Shown: positions 23,801 through 33,612 of the stretch, piece after piece | Layout of the letters: every line of letters begins with the position of its first letter | Position numbering within the stretch: position 1 is the stretch's first letter | Assembly: GCA_016858145.1 (NCBI GenBank) | Contig: JAEHOE010000029.1 | Coordinates: 496,001-560,000, forward strand | Direction of reading: 5' to 3' | Source: Edaphochlamys debaryana | Taxonomy: Eukaryota > Chlorophyta > Chlorophyceae > Chlamydomonadales | DNA: 64,000 nucleotides | Notes under the pieces: model-generated | Seen by the model: the letters and a program-made list of their open reading frames with translations, nothing else | Database searches by the model: none | What the model was told of the DNA's origin: nothing | Program-made: the position numbers and the translations under genes

Positions 23801-24845
23801 CGCTCGCCGTGTCCCTGGCGGCGGGGGCGGCAGCAGCACGGGCGGCGCCGCTGCTAGCACGGGCAGCGCCGCGGCGTTGACCCCCCGCACTGCCTCCGCC
23901 GCGGGTGGCGCGTCTTCAGCTGCGGGCGGTGCGGCAGGCTCCGGCCTGTTGGGCTGGGTGCGGTCCCTGGTGCAGTGGCCGGGTGGCATCCCGGAACCCC
24001 CCGGCGACAGCACCGGCAGCGCCGCTGCCCTGGCCGCGGGCGGCGGTGCCCCGTCAGCTGAGCGCTCCAGCGAAGCCCCCGCCGCCTCAGCCTCAGCCTC
24101 AGCCAGCGCGTCCGCGTCATCAGGCTCCGCCGCCGGCCCGGCTGAGGGCGCACCAGGCGGCGGCGTACCAGCATCACCACCCCCAGCGGCAGCGGCAGGG
24201 CCCCCTGCCGGCCTGCGAGCGTTCCTGCAGGAGGACGTCCGGGCCGTGCCGCTTGTGGGGGCCGCCCTGAGCCTGCTGGAGAAGCTCGGCCCGAAGCCAC
24301 TCGGCCCCCGGCTGCTGCCGCTGGCTGAGGCTTGCGTGGCCGTGGCGGCGGCCTGGCCGGAGCAGGTGGTGAAGCAGGCGAGGGAAGGCGGTGGTGTGGA
24401 TGGCGGCAGCGGCAACGGATGCGGCGAGGCCGAGGGCTTCCCGTGGCGGCCCGAGGCGCTGCGGCTGCTGGCGTGGCACGCGTGGCGGCTGGGGGCAGAG
24501 CGCGGCAGCTTTGGGGGGGATGTCATCGAGTGGGTGACGGCACTCGCATCGGCGCTGGAGACGGGGGGAACCTTGGAGGGCGCTGTGCGTGTGGGCCCAG
24601 GCAGCGGCGGAGGGGCGGGGGAGGCGGCGGGCCGGGTCGCGGAGGTCCTGGTGGAGGCCAAAGCGCTGCTGCCCGCCTGCGGCAACCCCACCTGCGTGAG
24701 CCTGGCGGGCCCCAGCGAGGCGGAGCAGAAGCTGCAGAAGTGTGGGCAGTGCAGAAGGGTGTCGTACTGCTGCCGCGAGTGCCAGGCCGCGCACTGGCGG
24801 GCGGGCCACAAGGAGGCGTGCGGTGCGGGGAACGGGGGGAGCTGA
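20890..24845 (+). CDS. Large MYND zinc-finger protein, copy 1 (frameshift in exon 1)
   Basis: Exons 20890-22270, 22480-22900 and 23107-24845 have the same junction phases as the intact paralogue at 52547-55946. Exon 1 is one base too long. Near 21715-21725 the frame moves by +1 in a GTGTGCGTGG stretch (RSRV then VVEAAAR; the paralogue reads RSSVVEHAAR). This is either a real frameshift or a sequence error; corrected length is about 1,179 aa. The first 1,100 residues are helical and Ala-rich and shared only with the paralogue (VREALKLLP, VLRTKGVETAVLQLA, LRMDTLQASARQL, RADPHRCTTKRGAAALLLRWGR). Long Ala/Gly/Ser linkers sit in exon 3. The last 50 residues are a MYND finger: C-x4-C, then KCGQC, YCCRECQ, HW and H-x3-C. 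MYND fingers bind proline-rich peptides in other proteins; the role here is unknown. Start ATG chosen by alignment with the paralogue. Confidence 0.65.
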
Positions 24846-26241
24846 GGCGTGCCTCCCGTGGTTGCGAGGGTTGCGGGCGGCTCACGTGATGGCGCGTTCT
24901 CCGCGGGCGGCAGCGTTACAATAACAAGCGCGTGCGATTTCCACCTCATTACTCTGCGTTGTCCGCGATTGATGATTCGCGTGCGTACGGCTTTCGGTAC
25001 AGGTTGGTGCTTGGTGCTTGGGTCGAAAGGTGCGGAAGGATTGTGAGCTCCCAGGTTGGGCATTGGGCTGAGTGGGTTGAACTGACATGCACAGGCAAGC
25101 TTCCTAGTGGGGCTCCCGGCCGAGGCCGGGAGGCAGACTTGTGAGTGAGGCTGGCGGGTGCGCCTGTGGGGGGGCGCCGTGGTGGCGGGCGGGCGACGCG
25201 GCACCCTGCAGCAAAGACGAACGCAACGGGCATCTAAGTCGTCGGGCGGTTGTCCAGGTGGTTAGTCGTTGGCTCGGAAAGGGTTTGATACCGGTAAGCC
25301 AAACCAAGCGAAGTGTGGTGGCTGGGTGAGGGTGGTGCGTTGGTTAGGGAGGAAACGGACAAGGGTTGAGGCCCCGAGAGTGAGGTTGGCCGCTGGCGGG
25401 GTGACGGCGAGGAGGGGAGGGGTTGGGTGGAGTCGGTTGCCGTGGGGTGGGGGGCAAGCCGAGTGTGCTCACGGAGACTCTCGGCGCTCTAGTGTTGCAT
25501 GCGGAGCTTGATAGCGGCCACGGTGCTGCGCTGTGACCAGGCAGTGGACGGTTCTGCTGTGCGTCGTGCATTGGGGGTTGGCACGGCACCCACGAGTGGC
25601 CGTTCGGACGGTTCGCCTGTCCACCCCTGTGCATCAGGCCGTGTCACTTCGACACCTTCAACCGCCGAAGGGTGGAGTTTTCCGGCTTCTGTAAAGCTGC
25701 AACTGCTGATTGCAACCGCGTTTCAAACATAATCGCTAATTGAGAATGGCCCTTTGAGCGGCGTGCACTCCGGGGCAGTACATTTCCCAACTGCACCGCC
25801 CATCGATCCCGCGGGCCAGCCCGGTACATAAGCGGCAGTGTCTGCTGGCGGCTGCTATACCCTTTCAACCTCAGCTCAGTAGGCTAAGACACAATACCTC
25901 ATAGCTCTGCGTGCCTTGCCGTGTGGGCTATGCCGTGCAACACGCCACGTGGCCCCTTCGCACGAGACCCCACCGCGGCAAGTGCAGTCCGAGTGTACCA
26001 GTGCCGTATCGGTTCATGCAACCCGTGTCCATGCCGGAGAGGGCCGTCGACTTGCTTAATGAGCACGTCGCACTCCGCTCGGCGCATTGTACAGCAGACG
26101 TGGAAGCGGGGTCGCCGTCCGTATCCCCCAACTGTTCCCAATCGATCCCGCGGGCCGGCCCGGTACACAACAGCGGCAACTTCGCATCGCGGCTGCTGTA
26201 GCCCATCAAATTTGGCTCACTAGGCCAAGGAACAACACCCG
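24846..26241. other. Intergenic region between MYND copy 1 and the split secreted-protein gene
   Basis: No gene is seen apart from a decayed duplicate of the next gene's first exon and promoter at 25797-25925. TGTAA at about 25690 could end the MYND transcript but is some 840 nt past the stop. Confidence 0.4.
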
Positions 26242-26260
26242 ATGGCGCTGCGTGTTGCCG
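25797..26260 (+). repeat. Tandem duplicate of promoter and first exon start
   Basis: The blocks 25797-25925 and 26131-26260 align over about 125 bp with small indels. Shared pieces include ATCGATCCCGCGGGCC, GCCCGGTAC, CGGCTGCT and CTGCGTG. In the right copy the block runs into the start codon at 26242. In the left copy the start codon is ATA and the frame is lost, so it is a dead duplicate of the 5' end. Confidence 0.6.
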
Positions 26261-26936
26261 TGGCGCTCCTGGCGGTCCTGGGTGCCTGCATCGTGTGCAG
26301 CGTCTCCGGCGCATCGCGCCGACTGGCCGGTGAGCGACCTGGACTGCGCACTCTCAGCGTGACAATGGAGCGTTTGGAAGGCCGGGGCGGTGCATTGACC
26401 TCGACGGACGCGAATCGAACACGCGCGTCACACATGTTGCCAGGTTGACTTAAGGACCTCTAGAAGCCTCTAGCGGTCTTCTGCACAGCTTGTGGGCCAA
26501 CCGACTCCTGCGTTGAAAGCGTTACTGGGAGGCTTGGCCGTCCCGCTCCACTTTGCCTCGACACGGCTTCGATGTCCAACTCCCACGAAGCCGTCGTCCC
26601 AGGCTCTCCGCAGAGGACCCGGGCCTCCGTGCATGTCACCCCCAACCTGCCGCATCATCGCCTTGCCTGCATCACCCTGCATGCGCAGATGCGGATCCGT
26701 GCGCCCAGTTCAGCTGCCAGTCGGGCGCAAGCTGCAAGGCGGATGGGAGCGGCGTGCCCCGATGCGAGTGCGCTCTGGGCCTGAACTACAACTACATAAC
26801 CAAGAACTGCGACCCCAAGCCCTTCACGCCCCCTTCGCCACCCCCCCAGCCCGCCCCCCAGCCCGCCCCCACCAAGCCCTCGTCCTCCAAGCCCTCCGCC
26901 CCCCAGCCCTCCACCCCCGAGCCCTCCGCCCCCCAG
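26242..26936 (+). pseudogene. Secreted EGF / hydroxyproline-rich lectin-like gene, 5' part (split by LINE)
   Basis: Exon 1 (26242-26329) encodes a signal peptide, MALRVAVALLAVLGACIVCS, ending at an SGA-like cleavage region. Exon 2 starts at 26689, phase 1. It encodes a six-cysteine EGF-like module (DPCAQFSC through CECALGLNYNYITKNC) that is nearly identical to the paralogue at 46979-48102. A Pro-rich rod then begins. In the rod a run of seven Cs (the paralogue has six) shifts the frame from PPSPPPS to PQPAPQPAP, and coding would end soon after. The PPSPPPP frame is still readable up to 26936. There a LINE begins, preceded by CCCCCCAG. The other half resumes at 32299 in the same frame. Such Hyp-rich proteins belong to the algal cell wall or extracellular matrix. 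The gene appears dead from both insertion and frameshift. Confidence 0.7.
26929..26936 (+). repeat. Target-site duplication of the LINE, left copy
   Basis: CCCCCCAG occurs here and at 32299-32306, directly on each side of the element. Because the host sequence is itself a C-rich repeat, the exact length of the duplication is uncertain. Merging the two copies keeps the PPSPPPP reading frame, which supports the boundary. Confidence 0.6.
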
Positions 26937-27087
26937 TCCTCGGTGGTTACAATGAGGGACCCCAGCGGGGTACACGGCAGCTGAACGCCGTGGCTTGACA
27001 GCCAACCTCACGGGCTTACCCCCTGCAAGCCAGCACGCCGCCCCCTAGCTTGAACGGCAGGGCCCCTACCCGGGCTCCAAAAGAGAT

Positions 27088-30000
27088 CTAGTGAAGACCA
27101 TCCATCACCTCAACGTGGGGCATGTAACGCACATCTCCCTCCTCAGTCACGGCCAAAAAGGGGTGGTCCTCAGGCACCGTGTCCCAATCTGACGGGGCTG
27201 ACCCCACCCCGGCAAAGCACTGAAGGCGCGCTTCAAGCTCTCCCCTCGCCAGCGCCCTTGCCTGCATGATCAGACCCTGTGCACCCCGATGCGCGTACTT
27301 GTAGCGTCGTGCTTGCTCCATGGCCCCAACGGCGGCCAAGCACACCACATCCCAAACTTGCTGCTGAATGCCCGCGGGGGCCTGCACCAACCAAACCTCA
27401 TGCCTCTTGACTGCCCGACCAATCGCATCGCTCAATCTTGTGCGCACTGCCATCGTTGCCGCACACGACCAGAAATGGTGGAGCCGGTCACCTTGGTTCA
27501 TCGCCTGCCCACACGGGCACCTGGCTACCTCACTCGTGCCCAGCTGGGCTCGATGCATGCCAAACCCTGGATATCCGTCCATGGCAAGTCGCCACAGGGG
27601 CTCCTTGTTGCTTGCTTCCCACTTCAACTTCCACAAACGGGGCCAGACAGCCTTCAGCCGCGTAACTTCAGCCTCCGCGGCCTCCCCCGTCCCCAAAGCC
27701 TCCCGAATAAACTCTGTATGCTTGTGCACCAGTCGGGTGCGCGCTGGGCCCAGCTGCAGCTGGGTTGCAATCTGGACCGACAATTTGCTCAGAGCGACGT
27801 CCCCCCACCCCACACTATCTGCTATTCTGCCCCACGCCTCGAGCTCAGACCCCGCAGGGCCGCCTGCAGCGCGCGCCGCGGCCACCCACCCCTCGGGCAG
27901 ACGTCCCAGCAGGTCCTGCAGCCGCCTGGCCATTTCTGTCCCGTTTCTCAGTGCCAGGGGCAAGTCCTGTGTTTCTGTCCTAAGTATGTCACGCAAAATT
28001 CTCTGGCCATACTCCCTATTGCACGCAGCGCGCGCCCGAGCGTGGGCCCTCCCAGCCACACCCCCGACCCCACTCTCGACGATAATACTGCCTAGGGCAT
28101 CTGCACACGTGACTGCCATGCCCACGGTCGTCAAGCCCCGTACTGCAAACAGGTCCCTAAACTCTGCCTCAATTCCTGTACTCACGTCTGATGCCGCCCG
28201 TGCGGGCAGGGCCGGGTTGCCCCACAGGGGCGCGTGGCGCACCCAGGGGCCCGCCGCCAGGGCCTCCGCGTTGATCACCGTGGCCGGGGGCAGGAAGGCC
28301 AGGCTGCCTACCAGCCGGGCCAGGGTCGGGGTGGTTGATGCCGGGACCGGCACGCCCAGGATGCGGGGGTGCGCGGTTGGGTCCGGCCGCCGAACCGTCA
28401 GCAGGCTCAGGGGATGGGCAGCCGGGTGGAGGTGCCGGAGCATGGCCAGTAGGGCAGGGGTCCACTGCGGCTTGTCAGGCGGCCGCAGGCGCCCAGGATG
28501 CCCCTAATTGCCGAGATTGCCTGCCTCGCCTGGGTGTGCTCTGTGAGGGGGAGCAGGCCAAAACCGCCGCCGCTGGGGGGGAGGTACATGCAGGTGACCG
28601 GGGCGCCGGCTGGGACGGAGTTCCTGTTGTTGCGGTACTGGGCTGGGGTCAGCCCACGGTCCACAAGGGCTGCGGCCGCGCCAATCATCTCCGCTACCGC
28701 TGGTCTTGGGGGCAGCCCGTTGTGCTGGAGGTGGTACAGCAGTGTCGACAGCCCATAGCCGGAGAGGCAGGAGGCAGAGCCAAATGCCGAGAGGCCCAGG
28801 GAGGCAACTACGGTGAGGCGGCGGCAGTACTTGTCCATCAGGGCGGGTGGGACGGGATTGCTAGCGGGGGGCTCCGAGGTGAAGGTGACACCGAGGGTGC
28901 GGGCGGAGGAGACGATGCGGAGGCCAGCAACGGACGTGGCGGGGTGGTCTGGCCCTGGGGGTGGGCCAGGCGGCGGGGCCCCGATGCGGAGGAGTTCCGA
29001 CTTGGCGGCGTTGAGCCGCTGGCCAGAGGCGGCGGCAAAGCTGTCCATGGCGGCGATGAGGGCGGGCACCTGGGCAGCGCTGCGGAGGAGCTGCCCGTAG
29101 TCGTCGGCGTACTGGCTGGCAGTTAGGCGGGTGTTGGCGATGATGAAGCCCAGCTCCAGCCGTTTGAGGAAGGACAGCAGGGCTTGGCCGGGGGCCAGGT
29201 ACAGGAGGGGGGCCAGCGGGCAGCCCTGCCGTACCCCGGCTGTGATGTCCTTGTATGCTGAGAGTCGCCCGTTGACCAGTGCTGCTGCCCGTGTCCCGGT
29301 GTGGAGCAGGCGCACCCAGCACATGAAGCCTTGGCCGACCCCTAGCTGCTCCAGGCACTCGTACAGGAAGCCACGGTCTACAGTGTCGTACGCTTTGTGG
29401 AAATCAAGGAAGGCAATTGCCTCATTGCAACGAGCCCGTCCTCCCCCTGTTGGCGCAGCCGCTCTGCCAGCAGCTGCAACAGGAGGATGTTGTCGGCAAT
29501 GAGGCGGAGCCGGAGGAAGGCGGTCTGCTCGCAGTCGATGGCTTCCATGAAGGCGGGGAGGAGGCGGCGGGTAAGAACACGGGCAAGGAGGCGGTAGTCC
29601 GTGTTCAGGAGGGATATGGGGCGGTACATGGCGGGGAGTGTGGGGTCGCCAGCCTTGAAGAACAGGGAGAGAACGGCGTCCAGGAAGCCGGCTGGGGTGG
29701 TGCCAGTAGCGCCAGCTGCTGAGAGGACGTCAGCCAGGATGGGAGCAAGGGGACCTGCGTAGGCCTTATATAGGTCCATCGGTATGCCGTCCGCGCCGGG
29801 GGCTGTGCCTGTGCGTGCACCAGCAATGGCGGCTGTCACCTCCGCTGCCAGGACTTCGGCTGCCCCCATCTCGGTCGCTTGGTCAACCGGGCAGCGGTTG
29901 CCTGCTGCCCGGAGCGCGTCAAGGACCTGTGCACGGGCATCTGGGTCGGTGGCCGCAGCTGTGCTGACTCTGCTCCAGAACTCCACCACCACGTCTGGGA

Positions 30001-31333
30001 GCTCGGTGGGGTCGGTTGTGTGGGTGCCGTCGGGGCGCTGGAGGCAGGCGATGGTGCGGTTGGACGCTGGGGGCCGGATGAGGCGGGTGATGGCGGGGCT
30101 GGGTCGTTCCTTGGTGCGGAGCCAGGCGTGGCGGGCGATGGCGGCGACGGGGGCAGCGGCACGCAGGGCTGCTGTGGAGGCGGCTGCACGTGCGGCGGCA
30201 GCTTGTTGGGCGGCGGCCAGGTTGCCAGCGGCGAGAGCTTCAAGGGCTGCCGCCTCGGCTGCGGCGGCTGCTTCTGCTTCTGCGGTGGCTTCGAGGCGTC
30301 GACGCTTAGCCCATCTGTTGAGCCTGATGCAGGTGAAGCGGAGGCGTCTCTTAAAATCGTCCCACCAGCTGGCTTGCTCGGCCGTCGGGCTGGGGGGCCG
30401 GCCCTGGCCATGGTACAAGATCCACTCGGACAGCTCCTCTCGCAGGTCGCGGTGGTCGAGGAAGTGGAGGCGGACGCGGGGCAGGCCACGCCCTGGCGGC
30501 CGGGCGGCAGCGGTGGGGGCAAGCCGGATGGTGACCATGCGGTGGTCGGAGGGTCGGCCGGACTCAACACGGGCGCTGAGGGCAAAGGGGGCAAGGGCAA
30601 CGGCGGCGTGGGAGCGGTCAAGGCGGGCGGCACTTGTCCCGTTCGTTAAGGTGAAGGCGTGTTGATCTGGGTGGAGGGAGCGAAAGACGTCAACGAGGCC
30701 AGGGCAGGTGCTGGCGAAGGTGGCGGCGTTGCTGATGTCGCCGTGGCTGGCCCTGTTTCTGGTGTCGATGGCGGGGTTGGGCACGAAGTTGAAGTCCGCC
30801 GCCAGCAGGTGGGGCCCGGGTGAGGCGAGGCGGGGGCCCAGCGTTGATTCCAGGAAACGGCGGCGCGCGGCTGTGCTGTCGCATGGGAGGTATGCGCTGG
30901 TGAGGGTCAGGGAATGGCCGCCCCATTGTATTGGGACTTGCACCAGGCGGCCGTCTGCGTCCGTGGCTGAGGGAGAGTCGGGGGCTGTGAGGCTGCCAGA
31001 TGCGATGAGGGCGCTCCTGATAAAGACGGCAGTCCCCCCCGCGGGTCCGCCCCGTGGCCCTTTGCCGGCTGGGCTCCAGTACGTCTGCCAGTCGCTCACA
31101 TGTAGTGCAGCCGCCACGCCGCTAATGCTGGTCCGGGCGGCGTTGACCCTGTCAGCCGGAAGTTTGGTCTCCTGTACTAACACTACGTCCAGGCGTTGCC
31201 GCGCCCACAGCTGCATGAGGGCTGTGAGCCGGTCAAGCCCTCGATTCGTTCCCCCAAACAGGCCTCGTACGTTGTGCGTTGCAAGACGCAGCGGCGGCAG
31301 CGTTGCCGCCGCATGGTGGCGCCGCCCCGGCAC
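27088..31333 (-). pseudogene. LINE ORF2: endonuclease and reverse transcriptase, frameshifted
   Basis: The N-terminal endonuclease shows ATHNVRGLF, VQETKLP, ADFNF and a terminal SDHRM. The RT follows with YRPISLLNTDYRLLA, then FLDFHKAYDTVDR, GVRQGCPLAPLLYL and the catalytic YADD near 29110. The C-terminal part has CPCGQ...HHFWSC, a Cys/His cluster typical of LINE tails. Two frame breaks are seen. Near 29415-29430 an 8-base insertion that partly repeats GCAAT breaks the chain just before FLDFHKAYD. Near 28475-28490 a second break falls before PDKPQWTPALLAML. The frame directly continues that of ORF1 across one TAA, and no ATG is seen at its start. Confidence 0.8.
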
Positions 31334-32298
31334 TTAGATCTTGGGGCCTACCGCGGCTGCGGCATAGGTGAGGTGGCGCCGCGCGGAGCCGCTCACCCAT
31401 CCCTCCTCCGTCATGTCCGTCTCCGACACCCCCGGGGTCGGGGACTGAGGGAGGCACGGCCTCTTTGGGTCGCCCTGGTCTGCCGGGCTTCCTGGGCTGC
31501 GGCCGCGGCCGGCGCCGCCCAGGCCGCCGCCCAGGCCGCCGCCCAGGCCGCCGCCCCGGCTGATCTGCCCCCCTCGGCCACCGCCCGGGCGCCTGTAGCT
31601 CGCCTGCACCAGGGCTACCAGGCTCTCCGCCTCCTCCCCGCTGCCCTCGCCCAGCACCTGCGCCGCGGCCGTGAGAAGGGCGGGTGGCGGGGCTGTCGGG
31701 TCGCCCGTGCCCCGAGGGGCAGGGGCCGGGGCCGTCGCCCCCGCCGCCACCACCTCCCCAGCTGCCGGAGCCGTGGACGTCTGCTCCCGCAGATTGGCCA
31801 TTGCCCCCTCAGTCAGCCTGCGCAGGCGCCCCGAGGCCTCCTGCTCCTGCTCCAGGCTCGCTGCCGCTGCCGCTGCCGCCTGCTCCGGCTCAGTGCGGTC
31901 TGCCGCCCCCTGCTCCTGCTGGCCGCCGCCGGCCGCCGGCTGCGCCTGGCCCTGGCCCTGGCCCTGGCCCTGCTCGGCACCGGGCTCCCGCTCGGCCCCC
32001 TCCTCCTGCTCTGCGCCCGCCTCCACCGCGGCGTCCGCCGCCGGCTCGGCCCCGGCCTCCTCCTCGGCACCCGCCCCCTGCTCGGCGCCCGCAGCTGCGG
32101 CGACCGCCGCAGCCGCCGCTGCCGCCTCCTGCTGAGCGCGCGCCGCCGCTGCTGCCTGTCGCTCCGCCTGCGCCGCCCGTGCCGCCGCCACCTGGTCTGC
32201 GACGGACGCCCTGATGCCTGCCTCGCGCTCCGCGCGCATCGCCGCGCGGGCGGCGCGAGCCTGCTCCTCAATGTGCGCCTTGAGCTCCGCGTTGTCCA
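31334..32298 (-). pseudogene. LINE ORF1-like, 5'-truncated
   Basis: Read leftward from the insertion point: an alpha-helical, Ala/Glu/Gln-rich segment (AELKAHIEEQARAARAAMRA) likely to form a coiled coil. Low-complexity stretches and a Gly/Arg-rich part follow (GGGLGGGLGGG), ending at TAA next to ORF2. No zinc knuckle or RRM is evident. The Gly/Trp-like open frame further right (to about 32458) is only the antisense of the host's Pro-rich exon. Nucleic-acid chaperone function is inferred from position. Confidence 0.6.
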
Positions 32299-32306
32299 CC
32301 CCCCAG
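32299..32306 (+). repeat. Target-site duplication of the LINE, right copy
   Basis: CCCCCCAG, matching 26929-26936 at the other end of the element. Confidence 0.6.
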
Positions 32307-33612
32307 CCCGCCGCCCCCCAGCCCGCCGCCCCCGAGCCCGCCGCCCCCCAGCCCACCTCCCCCGAACCCGCCGTCCCCCAGCCCGCCTCCCCCGCCCAGC
32401 CCCCGCCCGCCCCGTCCGCCGCCCCCGAGCCCACCACCGCCCAGCCCTCCCCCATCACCTCCTGCCGGGCCCTGCATCAAGGCTGGCCCTCAGCTATACA
32501 GTGTCACAGGAGTTGAGCCTGAGAGCTTCAGTGACGCTGAATTTGTGACTGATCCAGACCTATTCACGAGCGGCAGTGAGTTCCTCCTTGGTTTCTGCGC
32601 TGGGGGCAGCGAGCGCCAGGGGACGCGCGCCTTTTCAAAACGCAACGCAAGAAAGGCCACCCACCTCCCGTTACCGGAATGCTCTGCATTCCCAACCCTC
32701 GCATCCTCACCCGCTCTCCACATGCTGCCCGCAGTAACGGCCGTCTTGGGCACGTTCGCATCAAGCTTCTGGTGCAGCGTCCAGGTGCGTGCGCGGAGAG
32801 AGGGAGCTCCTCAAGTCGGTTGGCAGCTAGAAGACGTACCACAATAAGAGTGTACGCACCCCGCCTGGCTAAATCAAGGTTGCGGCCGGTGATCATGCGC
32901 TGACCAGCATAGTCAGGTGGTTGGAGAGCCCCCATGGAATGTAGACAGCGTCGTCTGGTGGGCCCACCTACCGCATTGCTTGCCCAGTCCCCTGCTTGAT
33001 TGCTGGCCGTGCACACAGGTCACCTATGGCACCACGGTAGCCCCAATGCACGGTGCGTGCCTGCAAGCGGCAAATAAAGCCAGAGGGCGTGGGCGTGGGC
33101 GTGGGCGGGATCTGGATCCGGAGGAAGGCCAAATCAGGGCCAGCAGTAGTTCAGGCTATTCAGGCACACTGTTCGTGGCCCCTGATCCGCCCCGCCCCGT
33201 GTTTATTCGCACTACTCCGCTGCCTTGCTCCATGCCTCCTTCAGGGGTGGACTGCTCGGAAATAGACCCAAGCTTGACATTATCGCTGAGTGGAGTCTTG
33301 ATCCAGAAAGTGGAAATCTACGAACCCGACATGGGGTACGTGTACATGAGGGGCATGGTCTTTACGTCTGATTCCGGCCAGACTTACGAGCTCAAGAGCC
33401 CTGTCGGCACGTCCTCTTCGAGAGTGGCGGCAACGGGTGTGCCACCAACCGGCTTTGCGCTGCCAGCCTGCTACAGAACTGGCATGGTGCCCAGGCTGGT
33501 GGCCCTTGCTGGGGCTATCGCCACGGATCCCGACACTGACTGTTCCAATCAAGACTGTTACGACAAGTACATTGACAACGGCTACATCATTCCCATCTGG
33601 GGTTGGGCGTAG
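32299..33612 (+). pseudogene. Secreted EGF / Hyp-rich lectin-like gene, 3' part
   Basis: Exons 32299-32575, 32735-32784, 33019-33052 and 33245-33612 join in consistent phase (1, 0, 1). The first continues the PPSPPPP rod, then a new domain starts (GPCIKAGPQLYSV). Later exons read SVQVTYG, SLTLSLSGVLIQKVEIYEP, YVYMRGMVFTSDSGQTYEL and MVPRLVALAGAI. The alternating beta pattern, with a Gly-rich last turn, resembles jacalin-type lectins. I base this on pattern only. The chain ends IIPIWGWA, stop. With the 5' part the ancestral protein was signal peptide, EGF, Hyp-rich rod, lectin-like head, as expected for a wall or matrix glycoprotein. It may still be transcribed from an internal promoter, but it has no start of its own. 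Confidence 0.6.

Larger units (their letters stand above)
26937..32298 (-). mobile_element. LINE (non-LTR) retrotransposon, 5'-truncated, antisense to host gene
   Basis: A 5,362-bp element read right to left. It carries the end of an ORF1-like coiled-coil region, an apurinic-type endonuclease, a reverse transcriptase and a C-terminal Cys/His segment, then a short 3' UTR ending TTGTAACCACCGAGGA at 26937. The 5' end at 32298 falls inside ORF1, as expected for a truncated insertion. It is flanked by CCCCCCAG on both sides. There is no poly(A) tail; the TGTAA in the tail is the usual volvocine poly(A) signal. The coding part has at least two frameshifts, so the copy cannot move by itself. The family is L1-like by domain order (EN, RT, C-terminal Cys/His). 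Confidence 0.85.

Noticed and set aside
23237..25204. 655-aa open frame on the minus strand
   Set aside because: It is the antisense of the MYND gene's large exon. GC-rich third positions keep the opposite strand open; it has no splice support and an Ala/Pro/Ser-biased composition.
29784..30665. Plus-strand open frames inside the LINE
   Set aside because: They mirror the endonuclease/RT frame on the other strand and show no protein features.
31334..32458. Full-length LINE ORF1 of 374 codons
   Set aside because: The first 50 or so codons are antisense host Pro-rich exon beyond the target-site duplication; the element itself ends at 32298.
32268..32480. Gly-rich open frame on the minus strand
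   Set aside because: It is the complement of the PPSPPPP-coding host exon. The Pro-rich frame continues in phase into spliced downstream exons.
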